Positions 24,001 through 34,972 of a stretch of 64,000 bases of DNA are shown here, piece after piece. The notes under the pieces are model-generated. The model saw only the letters and a program-made list of their open reading frames with translations. It did not search any database and had not been told where the DNA came from. The translations under genes were made by a program, and so were the position numbers. Within the stretch, counting starts at the first letter, position 1, and every line of letters begins with the position of its first letter. Location of the stretch: positions 2,728,001 to 2,792,000 of the forward strand of contig NC_057385.1 in the NCBI RefSeq assembly GCF_016906535.1, in the 5' to 3' direction. The stretch is from Rhizoctonia solani (Eukaryota > Basidiomycota > Agaricomycetes > Cantharellales > Ceratobasidiaceae).

Positions 24001-26099
24001 AAACTAACCATCACCGGGCCGGGAGATCCTGTGGTCCAATGTTTCCGAAACCTGCGGGTAAGCAGCAGTGCGCCGGTAACCCTACTAATTTTAGATAGTC
24101 TCTGTGATTGTGTACAAGAATGCAGATACACGAAAGTGTGTATTATATTTTCTTAATAGGTTCAGAGGGATATAAAAAGGATACGAATCAAACTTAAAGA
24201 TAAATCAAACTGACCGCCCCAACAAGGAATGTTACGAGAAGAAGAAAAGATACAGAAATATTTCCATCTTTCAGTATGGTAAATATCGGTGTATGTAGAT
24301 GATCCCAATACTATTGGGGGAGGATTCCCGGTAACCTGGTAGCCACATATCGATTCCATTCCAGCCCAACAAAATTTACAAAGAACTATGGGAACTCGGC
24401 AACATGCATGCGATAGCCCCGGAGTCGAAATCTCCGGAGGGCGCCAACCACGATACTTATTTTAGCACATTGACTGGAAAGCCCAATTAACACATAAATG
24501 GACCAAACAGCAAAACTGCCGCTCTCAGACGAACAAAACGGCGCCCGAGCAATCAGCCCGGCCAAGCCGCGGCCATCAATCCACCAGCTGAGCGCTTTGC
24601 AAAACCCCTATCTCCAACCCCACTCCCTCGAGAACAAATTCATACCGAAAGAGTATCAAGATGGTGTACTATTTGATATACATATTCCCAAAAACGGACT
24701 AAACGCCAATATAATCCTGCGCGGGAAAGTAAAAGATAAAATAAAATAAAAAAGAGCTCAAGAAGACGATAACCCTAAAACACTGGTTATCATAGCTCCT
24801 CGACGGATTCTGCCGATAAACACGTTGGTAAATATAGGAGCGAGAACTCGACAGCCGCAGTCACGATGCCAACCCGATTCCGCAAAATTCACACAAAACG
24901 CCATCTCTCTCTCCCCCTCTATGTCCATCTCGGACTAGCCTCTTCTACGCTTATGCATAGGGGTTGGCTCTCACACGGGCATAGATGACCTCCTTGCTTA
25001 ACAATCAGCGGGTGTATGCGCAGTCGCCTCGAACTGAGAAGCTAGCTTGAGTGTTTCATCTATTCGAGTACAACCAGCCTCCTCTCCCCTTCCTTCCTTC
25101 CTCTCGGGGATACAAAATCCACATACACATGACAAGCAAGGGAGTCCAACCCCCCAAATCATCTTACCCCCCCCCCTTTATCACAACGAGATTCTCGGCC
25201 CCTCGAGTTGGTCGTTTCATCTACTCCCGTATCGCGGATGTTAGCTTCGAGTCACGTGACGCACGTGGGGCTCCCGCGTAAGATCCCAGAGTCGGAGAGT
25301 CCAGACAACAGAACACGATAGTAGCAGTGTGATTTAGCGTGAGATCAGAAAGAAAAGAGGAAGATCCTCATGCACAAGGTTACCGTCTCGCTTGCGTGGT
25401 GTTTCAACCCCAGATGTCATCCTTCTGCGCACGTAAGCATATCTATATCGGGTAAATGAGAACATCAAGTACAGGAGAGTATGGTGATGTGACATGGTTT
25501 GTGCATAGGTCGGGCCATCTTCACATGCTCGCCACCAACCCCCTCAAACGCTCTATATCAGAGGGTATAATCATATAGATTGCAAAGCGAATTCAAAAAA
25601 AGGAGAGAAAAAATGGACAAAAAAGGAATCGGGAGAAAGTCAAAAGTCAGCGTCGTACAACCCAAGAACCAAAAGGACAAAAATGATAGGGGAACATGGG
25701 GACAAAACATAGATCGAGGGGAGGGATAGCAATATGGTACAAAAGATTTATATCGAGCAGCGAGCGAGGGGGCGGATACGGATACACATCCCACCCCAAG
25801 GACAGAGACGAGACGAGATGAAAATGTAAAGGAACGAGGGGACGGAACGAACAAAACGAGCGTCTGTGTTTATATCTAGTCGATTGATTGAGTTTTTTTT
25901 TTGAGGATTTTTTTGTGTTGGCCGATAGCGGATGAATGCATCCGCCAGATTCAAATGTAATGGGAGCATAGCTAAAGAGTTCAGGTGCAGCGCATACTGT
26001 ACCGAGTCTGTCCAAGATTTCGAGATGGGAAGCCTGAAGATATCATCAAGGATAGGAGCCCCCCAGAAGACGATACCCAATATGCGTTGGGTGCAAGAT
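21080..26099. other. Gene-poor segment of about 5 kb
   Basis: No open frame here exceeds about 125 residues and none matches a family I know. Codon use and hydrophobic patterning give no sign of real exons. The longest are 21482-21823 (-), 24498-24749 (+, a Met-initiated 83-residue frame beginning MDQTAKLPLSDEQ) and overlapping minus frames at 25558-26125. The last lie in a purine-rich (+) stretch, probably the 3' UTR of the next gene. A run of C lies near 25167-25176, and CACGTG occurs near 25263. No terminal repeats or transposase motifs were found by eye, but old, decayed transposons would be missed. Confidence 0.5.
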
Positions 26100-28688
26100 T
26101 TATCCGGACCCAGACTTGTCTCCACCGCCAGGTGACTTGGTCCTCACACGTTGCTGCTGAGCACGCGTCTGGACTCCTGTTTCACCACCCGGCCCGGCTC
26201 CATTCCCACCAGGTCCGGGTGTTGCGCCTATACTAGGAGCACGGCTCGTAGGACTCAGGGAGCTTTGGAGGTTACGGCCGCTAGGGGATTTACGAAGTGC
26301 AGAACGAGGAGCCGGCTTGTGAAGTTTGTCGTTGCTTGTTCCGGGAGCAGGTGGCGGAGGCGGAGGAGGGATACGTTCGCCTGGTCCGACGATGCGGTCG
26401 CCCGGGCCCAGACGTTCACCTGGTCCTGGGATGCGCTCACCAGGTGGGGGAGGCAACCGATCGCCAGGACCTGGCAACGCCGGACGTTCGATCGGCTTGT
26501 CGAGTTGCATCTTGTCCGGATGACCAGGCAGCGGTCGCTTGTCAAGCTGCATCGGAGATTGGTTCACACTGGCCGATCCGCCCCGACGGCGGTCCCAGTC
26601 GCGGGTATAGGTCGAGTCCCCCCGTTCGCGAGTAAACGTCGAGTCGGTTCGTTCACGACCGTAATCTCTCGTTCCGGGCATAGTCAGGCACTCGGTCTCG
26701 CGCATACCCAGGCTCACGTCCCGGTGATAAGGCGGATACCCGGTTCACGATCATGTCCCCTCCTGATCTCCTCACGCAACATCCTAATTTCTTCTTTCAT
26801 CTCATGCACCGCAAGCTCGACCCTCCGCTCCGTCTCACGCTCCATCCTCTCCACTGAGCACGCAAGGCATGCACCTCGGCATAGGCATCATAAAACGCCA
26901 TAAACGCATTTCTCGAAATCGGCGGGCTCGTGGGTGGACGTGCGGTCCGGGGAGGCTGGGGGTGAGGCGTGTGCGGAGGGAACTGCGTCCGGGTCGGAGT
27001 GGGAATGTACGACGAGGGTGGTGCGGGTGCATTGAGGACTAGGGGCTGGCCAGCAGCAACGACGGCCAAGGGGCCAGGAGGGACCCCCGGAGCGGCAGTG
27101 CTGTTGGCGTGCATGCGCCGGATGGGAACAGAACGCTCCTTGGGTGGGGGCTGAGCTGTACGCAGAGCAGGCGGAGGGGGAGGTTGGGCCGGGTGTGGAC
27201 GTTGAATCTGGGCAGGATTGAATCGGGTAACATTGGGAGGTGCGCTTCGAATGGCGACCTCGATGTTGGGTACGGCTTTTTGGAAAACACGTTAGTAAAA
27301 CAGCGGGCGTGTGATGCGCGTGCTCGTGCTTACCTAGCCTAGACGTGGGACCAGGTGGGCCCAAAGGAGGATTGGACCCAGCTCCACTGAGCCCAAGGCC
27401 GCCCGTAGCATTTCCGGGAGCACCTTGAGTGGAAGAAATAGAAGAATTTGGAGTGTGAATAGTAAGCTTGCTGGAAGCCTTGCCGCGGCGGTGTGCGAGG
27501 GTCTGAGTCTGGGGAGGAGGACCTGTGAGGGTTGTGGGCGTACTGGCGGTAGGAAGCGAGGGGGGAGTATTGTGTTTGTGTTTGTGTTTTGCAGAGGGGA
27601 GTTTGTCGTTGGGGGCGGGAGAGCCGAACTCTGTGCAGCCGGGGAGCTCTGGGTGCGAGCAAGGGGAGGTGGGGGCTGGGGCGCAGTGCGAGTATGGGGC
27701 GTTGTGACGGTGACATTGGCCGCACCGCCGTTTTTCCTCTGCTCGATGAGGGCCTTTTGCTCCATGCGGATCGCGATGGTATCCCGCACCTGAGCCAGAG
27801 CGCCTGGCAAATTCATATTGAAACCGGGGGTAACCACGGGGGACACCATGCCACTCATGGCCGTCGGGTGGCTGGGGTCGCCGTCGACGCTGATGGGGAT
27901 TGTGAGATTGGAAACCATTGTTGGCTCGTTCGAGTACAGTGCGGTGGAGGGGCCTCGGAGCAGCCTGGCTGCCTGCAGCGACACCGCTGATGGTGACACG
28001 ACGGCGCTTGCGGGCGAGTGGCTCGGAGTGAGTGTTGTGGTAAGTGTGGTATGTCTGCTGGGGCTCGGGGGGCGGATGGAGCATCGGGGGGAGGGTGAGG
28101 TGGGCATCCCTCTGGTGCTGAGGTAATGTGGGGAGAGCAATGTGTGGCGGAGAGACTCGGTGGGCACTGGCAGGAGGCGTGGGTGCAAACTGGGTCTGTG
28201 CACTTGCAATTGGCTGGGGAAGGGCATGCGCATACCGTACAGATCGTCCCCCCGCTGGAGTCGGAGGCGGCGACGGCGACTGCTCTACATCCGACACTTG
28301 CTCTTGCTTCACCGGCCCTGACGACGACCCACTCGACTCGTCGTCTCCGTCTTGCTCGCTGTACAAGCAGTCAGCACAGTTCTGACACAAAATAAAATAG
28401 AAATAAATAGATGAATAAATAGACTCACCGATCGCTCTGCATCCCAACGTCGCCGTCCCCATCGGCCTCGTCAATGGGGGCAGGGCGCTTCCTGGACCGC
28501 TCATCGCGCGGTGCTCCTCGGGTGTTGCTCTCGGGATAGGGTCGGAAATGTCGGGGACGGGGCTCGCGCGAGTTGGACCGCGACGAATGGGCCGATCGTG
28601 CCCGCGGCGAGGTCCGCTGCTGAGTCATCTCAAAGGAGGACGCAAAAGACGGCAGCGAGATCGTCGCCCCAGCCGTGCTCGATGCCAT
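26100..28688 (-). CDS. Proline-rich nuclear-type protein with coiled coil, unknown function
   Basis: Starts MASSTAGATISLPSFASSFE at 28688. Exon 1 is Ser/Arg-rich and ends near KRPAPIDEADGDGDVGMQSD; an intron of about 60 bp follows. Exon 2 is acidic and proline-rich (EQDGDDESSG, QSPSPPPTPAGG) and contains a basic cluster ARKRRRVTISG, a likely nuclear localisation signal. Then come PGALAQVRDTIAIRMEQKALIEQRK, a helix rich in Glu/Lys, and later ISRNAFMAFYDAYAEVHALR plus MKEEIRMLREEIRRG, which should form a coiled coil. The C-terminus carries imperfect GPGDR/GPGER repeats (about 26345-26480) and ends TKSPGGGDKSGSG. Frame changes occur near 28000 and near 26740, where one more G would join EPG to YPPYHRDVSLGMRE. 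I do not recognise the family. Confidence 0.65.
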
Positions 28689-28872
28689 CGCCCAGGATTG
28701 TAGCTTTTTGCCTTTTCGTTCCACACAACAGAACAGGGCAAAACAACCCAGCTCAAGTTATACAAGTACACCACACCTCCCACGGCAACCCATCAGGGTC
28801 TCTTATGACACATCACACAGGCGCTTCCCATTCTGGCCAGGCCGCAAACTCTATTTCCCTCTGCGTACCAAG

Positions 28873-30881
28873 TTACAGTCCTGCACAATCTATGCGTGCT
28901 CTCTTGTCCGAGTCTCCAGTCTCTCTCGACACCTTCAGTGCTCGATACAGCTCCACTACTCGCGCTCGTTCACGTTCCAGTATCACCTTGCGCGCCATCG
29001 ACACCGCCGGTGCCTTGCCCCCGTCTTTCCCCACACCGCTCCTCTTTGGACCCTTGGTCAACACTGGCGGCGCTTGAGCAACTTCATTCAGCCGCCTGGG
29101 CGCACTCGACGACACCGTCGCAAACTCTCGCACCGGCCGCTGCTCTACCCCTTTCGCATCCTCACCCTCGTCATCGCTTTCATCCCGCTTCCTCTTCTTC
29201 GTCTCCTTCTTCTCTCTGCGCTTTTCCTCGTTCTTCCGTTTCAGCGCGCCTCGCACCAGCGGCCGATGTGCATCTTCCACACGTCTGGCCCAGATTTCCA
29301 TTTCGTTTCAGTCTGATTTGTCCCCAGGTTGGAGCTTGCCACGCACGACGAACGTACCGATTAAATTCCCTGAGACTCTCGCCAGGCAACAGCTCGATGG
29401 TATCCCTACCCTTACGATCCCTATCCTCTTCCTCCCGCTTCTTTTTTTGCTGTGCGCGATAGTCGGCGCGTACACGCTCGGCGCCCAATATTCTTGCCAT
29501 TCCTTTTGGAATCGGTTCAGACGACAGTGGTGTCGGCACCATGTCTGTTTCCCTGCGAAAAATTAACAAGGGCCATCAGAACACAAGTACGCATAAGGAC
29601 ATATCACCCAACGCATAGAGACCGGAAAGTAATTCATCGATGGCAATTCGGAATATCTCCAAATCATGCGCATATGAAACGCGTGAATTCGCGACAAGGA
29701 AAAAAAAAATGGGGTTGTTGTGTCTGGGTGGGCAAGGGACCGGGATAATTGAGAAGCAGGGACCATACGGGTACCGAGTGACATATAACGAACGATACCA
29801 CATATAAAATGTGTTATTGTCACGGAGATACCGCGGTAACATAAAAAAAAAACACGGTATATGCACGTTGGCCGGTTCCATCAGAGAGAAAAAGACGTAT
29901 GCCTGTCAGACCGTATATAAATCTGTTCCACCGAATCGAACCAATCTAGATGGAAAAACGTCCAACAATCATCCAATCATGCGGAACAATTTGTTCCCTG
30001 TCAAACCCCCGAATACAAAATCGTCATTGGAAGTAAGCAAGTCTACAAAGTCCAGAAAAGAGAACCTGAGGAAGACCAAACTTAGAATCAGATAAAGTCC
30101 CGAAGACGAAGCGCCGTCATCACCTCGCCGTCTCCTCGTGGTTGTGTCTATGATCTAGACCTTTTTCACCAATAAATAATGACGGAATAAATATACGAAC
30201 GCAGGATATGGACGAAGAGCGAAAAGTTCTCTCAGGGTTAACCCTTTTGAATCAATATGAGTCCGGGTCTAGTAATCTAAGAAGGAACACAAGACCAAGG
30301 AACAAACAAAACTCCAAATCAAAATGTTGTTCCCAAGCCTAACACCCTCTGATCATAGTCCCAGGCTAAAATAAATCCAACAAAATCGCTCAAAATCGCC
30401 CAAAAACGAAACACAGCAAACAATAATTTGCGAGGGGCGACATGGCAAATTCAGGACAATAAAACGGTGAGCATGAAGTCAAAACGTCGACAGCGGACTG
30501 GCGCAAGTGTCACTCTGGCCTCGTGCGCCCGTTCCATTGTCTAGACCGGCCGAAATGAAGGTAAATATGAACGATCGAGATTGAGAGCCCTATTCACAAT
30601 GAACATGTGAGTGTACATATGCTCTGGGGAATCACTCGTTCTCCCCGGAAAGTAAAAGAAAATTGAAACAGGAGAGCTGGTATGGTGCAAGAATATAGTG
30701 CAACCATCCAAAATCTCAAGAAAAAAAAAAAGAGAACAGAACAAACTCAAAACGCCACATCTGCGCCCGTGACACCCGAGTTCGAGCGAATACACTGCAA
30801 AGCGGAGACAAACGACACATGGACTTACCGGCTCTTGCGTTCGGCTTCACGCGTAGAACGTTTAGCTCGTTTGTGGGGCAT
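28873..30881 (-). CDS. CCDC137-like basic coiled-coil protein with a 1.3-kb first intron
   Basis: Three exons join in perfect phase: 30829-30881 (MPHKRAKRSTREAERKSR), 29358-29552 (ETDMVPTPLSSEPIPKGM, ILGAERVRADYRAQQKKK, LLPGESLREFNR) and 28873-29284 (RVEDAHRPLVRGALKRK, then a Lys/Glu helix, then APRRLNEVAQAPPVL and a final helix VILERERARVVELYRALK). This layout matches fungal relatives of coiled-coil protein CCDC137, a nuclear/nucleolar protein of poorly known role. The second intron is 73 nt. The first, 29553-30828, is 1276 nt, about twenty times the local norm, with a good donor (CCG|GTAAGT) and acceptor (TTTTTCGCAG). The alternative start MVPTPL in exon 2 would leave out the conserved MPHKRAKRS opening. 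Confidence 0.8.
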
Positions 30882-31360
30882 GATTATGCTCTATGTTGTA
30901 AAGCTCGAGTATTCCGAGGAGAAATGAGGCCTAGAGTTTTGCCCGTGAGACAAGGAGATGATGAGGTGTACCTTGTGCTGTCAATGGATTCTCCCCTATT
31001 CGTCGACAACACCGGCCAGGACCTTCAAAGTTGCCGCGCTCCAGGAATCAGTGACAAAGAAGTATCGATAAAGTACCGGAATAGTTCTAGCCGACGGATA
31101 GCGCTTGGACAGTTTAGCCTGTAATAGTCCCAAGCCCCTAGTGAATAGAGTACTCCAAGCGGGTTGACCGGTAACTAATATCTAGATCAAGCGGGGAGGA
31201 TAAATAAGAGCATAAAAAGCCGGCTTTCTAAAAGATAATAGAAACAACCTGGCTAGAGTAATCCAAAGCCGGGTGGCGTCACGAAGGAAGTGGCCACTTG
31301 GCAGGGTAAATTTATATTTCAAATAAAGTCATTAGGAAAACTCCGGAATCGGTGCAAAAA

Positions 31361-31441
31361 TGACCACCGCAGGGCTCGAACCTGCAATCTCCTGATGGAT
31401 ACATATCGTAGTCAGACGCGATACCATTTCGCCAGGCGGCC
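31361..31441 (-). tRNA. tRNA-Arg(ACG): tRNA-Arg(ACG) with 9-nt intron, copy 2
   Basis: The mature part is identical to the copy at 8347-8427: same acceptor, D, anticodon and T arms, same discriminator A. Only the nine intron bases after position 37 differ (TATGTATCC here). The anticodon ACG reads from the same place. The flanking sequence differs from copy 1, so this is a dispersed copy, not a duplicated block. Confidence 0.93.
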
Positions 31442-32805
31442 TTGAAGTAAGCACCAAACATCTGTATATGTACTATTCAGTATTAAACTTTGGAATAGGC
31501 TTTACTTATCCTAGTGTTCAATCAGCGGCAAAGTAGCCGGGAATATTTGCTGCAGTAATTCGACGATTGCAATGTGGTTTATTTAATCGCATCCATATCT
31601 CCACTTAACTCTATACCCAACTGGGTTCTGCCCGGTGATCAGTCGCTTGACGTAACTCTAGCCAATAAAGTCGAGCCTCGGTTCCTGGCTGACATTTCGA
31701 GTAGGGAGTATGAGTTTAATCCAGCTTTTGCTGATTCATGACTATTCATTTCTAATCATCTACGCCGGCTTGATGGCATCTATACTATACTATATTGAAT
31801 TTGGCCAACACCACTGCGGCTGTTTCCCCTTATCCCCAGTTACAAGTAGTCTAATAGATACAATCAGATGGTACCAATGTAGAAATTTGGATTAAAAAAG
31901 CAATGAATAGTCATCAGGTTATCAAAACTGACGACCAGTGGATGATGTATGGATATAGACTTGGTGGAGCTCAATCGTGAGTCGTGACGCCCGCTGGCAT
32001 GACTCCCTGAATTAATCCCCATGACGATCTGCGCAAGTCTGATTAAGCCTTACGATCGCCTCTCAACAGTTTTGGTAGATCAGTTGTAATCATCTATCTT
32101 CCGAGTCAAGTACGTCGCCTTAAACTCATGATACAATTTCAGACTGTTGGATATATGAATGAAATATGAACAAAAGAAGATAGCGGAAGTGGGAAAAGAT
32201 CAAAGTTTACAATCAGCTTCCGTAGACTTATCCCAATCTATGCTCCAGGCTTGGAGGTAAGCTCTGGTTGATGCTATAGGTTACTATCGGGTAGGATTGT
32301 GGCGGCTGAGTGGCCACATAAGTGGCGCCGGATCTACAGGGAAATTCCTCGGCTTGAAGGGTGCATGCATATAGATGGATATAGGTCAATCCTAAAGTAT
32401 AACACCAGATAGTTTGTTAGCTAGCTCAGGGAGTTCATGTTGGTAGTCAACAGATCTGTCTTTTCAGAGAGATCCTGGTCAAAATAAATAAATAAATGGT
32501 GTGGATGTACACAACCAAGCCTCAAATGAAAACGGACGAGAATTTACTTTCTTAACTAGTGAATGGAAGAAGAGTTTAGTGAGTCGCATTGAAATGTGAA
32601 TCAGAATATTAATACCTGAAGTGGAGTTTAATAATAATGATCCAAATTTAGATACAAAAGAAGACAACACTTGAGATGAGGTAGCAATTAGGCGTTTCTT
32701 CTAACTTACCACCCAGGTAAGCGCGTAACTGAAACCTTCCTAGGGCAGATCCGCCAACATCATGTGCAAGGGGCCAATATCAAAAGTAAAAATAAAAAGA
32801 CAAAA

Positions 32806-32886
32806 TGACCACCGCAGGGCTCGAACCTGCAATCTCCTGATTGATACGAGTCGTAGTCAGACGCGATACCATTTCGCCAGGCGGCC
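32806..32886 (-). tRNA. tRNA-Arg(ACG): tRNA-Arg(ACG) with 9-nt intron, copy 3
   Basis: The exon sequence is identical to the other two copies. The intron is CTCGTATCA, one base different from copy 1. It lies 1.4 kb from copy 2 in the same orientation. Flanks are AT-rich and unlike those of the other copies apart from A-rich sequence upstream of the T-arm side. Confidence 0.93.
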
Positions 32887-33146
32887 ATGCAATTACATCG
32901 TTTTGTAAGTAAATAATACTGATAATAATTCAAGCTTTGGATGTCACTGAATTTTGTATCTTACTATTTTATTAGGACAAAGCTGAGATCTACTTCCCAA
33001 TCCTTCCCTGAGCGCCTAGCTCGATAATATGGGTTTTCTCAGGATAAATTTCTCTAATGACGGGACCAGCATACATATAGTTAATTGGAGATGTCCTACT
33101 TATCATATACCATTTTCACTCGCAGCATTGTCATCATCGGATAAAA

Positions 33147-34716
33147 TCACAGTGAGGCTTCATGCATTGTATATATGAGTTCCATTACACTGGGGTGACT
33201 AGTGGTACCACTCGAGCCTGTAGTTACAAAGACCTTGCATTTAGTCAGTATGTCCAGTTTTATAATTCTTTGAAATCGGGGATCGTGTTCTATGTTATCA
33301 TGGTGAAAGTGTGGTTCACAGTATTTTTTATGGCATAGTATGGATTTGGGTAGGTAAAACCACTCCCCGAGATTTCCAAGAGAACTAAGCGATGAATCTC
33401 TTATATGCATACTCGTCCCAGCAATTGGAGTGCATGCTATGTGACTAATGGGAATGGCCACCTTCCTAAACTTGGAGAGCGGAGATGCGGAACAAACTGG
33501 TAAGGCTGAGCTCTAGAAATATGGAAGGTGCCTCACCAGCGTATTTGAAACAAGGGTGTATCGGGTTTGAAAAATACAACATATATGACCTCTGGTCATG
33601 CGTTGTATCGTCTGTGTCCAGCCTGCAGATCTTACCTAACAACACATTCAATAGGATACAGATTGATCCAAGAAGTATCGTAGTTGTGATTCAGCAACGC
33701 CCACTTCAGATGCAAGCTATTTGAATATCATTATCATAAGCGCATATTCCACAAACTTGACGCTTAGGGAAATATTCCCTCGGAAGTGCCCATTCACTGC
33801 AATACATGCCGGAATAGTATCACCTGATTAAATTTAAGACTCGGAATCTTCTGGGTTGTTCATCTCGGATCCGGCAAACATGGAAAATAAAACGACGGTC
33901 ATTGCATGAACGACAATCCTCCACCATCGTAATTCCAATTCGGTTTTCAAACAATTCCGCAGAATCCTGATGACATCTCTAGTGGTCTTGATCTTACGGG
34001 TGATCTCTGAGGGTACAGTCGGGACTCTTAACCTGCAGATTCTTGACTGCAGACTTTGTATTGAAAAGCTGCGTGTTGTACCACTTTACTATTGATTTGT
34101 AAGCTCGACTAGTGTCTTCTCATACTGCAGGTCAAGAGCCCCGACTGTGTTTAGTGCGACTCAACCTACTAAACGACGCACCTATAGGAACATTGCCATC
34201 GTGGTAAAGGCTAAATGTATTCGGTGAAGTATCAGGGGTCGCAGGGTAGCGCTCCAGCCTCTTTTATTAACTTCAAATGTTTATCGGGCAGGCAATGCGC
34301 TTGCCTTCTAGCCAATTCCCCATCAACGATCTGAGCTTCAACTATCACCCGCTCACGCAGTACTTGTGCTTGAGGGGCGTTACGCTGGATGGTGTCTCAT
34401 GTCTCGTGGTGGTACAACCGATACCAAAGGAGTGTGGTATCCAATGAAGATATTGATGGATCTTCCACTTTCACCCAGATCCGGGCGTGGATGTGGTAGT
34501 TCTCGACCAGCGGAGATAAGCGAAACGAGCGAGGAGCAAGAATTGCACCAATGGAAAGGTGGTTAATCCGAGTCTGCCACCATTATCAGTAGCTTGTAAT
34601 TCAGACGACTTGCATATAGTATATATAATTCCAACGCTAACACAAAGTAATGTAGCGGACATAGCCTTATTCCTACGTTCTTTAGATTCCCTGAAATGAG
34701 CTCTCCAAGCAGGCAC
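33147..34716 (-). pseudogene. Possible relic of the family A membrane-protein gene
   Basis: Fragments on the minus strand resemble the C-terminal half of the membrane proteins at 14526 and 34973. Near 34716 the reading is PAWRAHFRESKERRNKAMSA, then a helix TLLCVSVGIIYTICKSSEL (compare WPLLRSKLINPRLRKVALRT and the following helix in the 34973 gene). Near 33690 there is a hydrophobic run ITTTILLGSICILLNVLLG ending at a GT donor. I could not find the N-terminal helices or a consistent exon chain, so this is either a broken copy or a chance resemblance. Confidence 0.22.
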
Positions 34717-34972
34717 TAAACCGATATCGAGGGCCTTCTATTCCTTTTGTAGATTTACATATCGAAATTGCGCAAGCCAGCCGACTCTGGCGCCACGGGC
34801 ACGCCACGGTTTAAATCTTTCCGAAGTACTGGTGTCAATTCAATCCCGGTTCAAGAAATGCGCATAAACAGTTGGAAATGATATTTCTGGCCCTGGCGAT
34901 CGTATAATGGCCGATGTTTTAAGCCTGTACTTGACGAATGCGAATGATCAACACTCCCCGGTTTCTCTCACC

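Larger units (their letters stand above)
30882..34972. other. Gene-poor segment with two tRNA genes
   Basis: About 4 kb with no convincing protein gene apart from a possible membrane-protein relic (33147-34716, listed separately). It holds two tRNA-Arg(ACG) genes. The remainder is AT-rich and stop-dense on both strands. No long terminal repeats or transposase-like frames are visible. Confidence 0.5.

Noticed and set aside
26888..28504. Very long minus open frame of 538 codons
   Set aside because: Its first part is genuine exon 2 of the proline-rich gene. After about 28000 the protein-like sequence moves to another frame, so the remainder is a GC-rich shadow.
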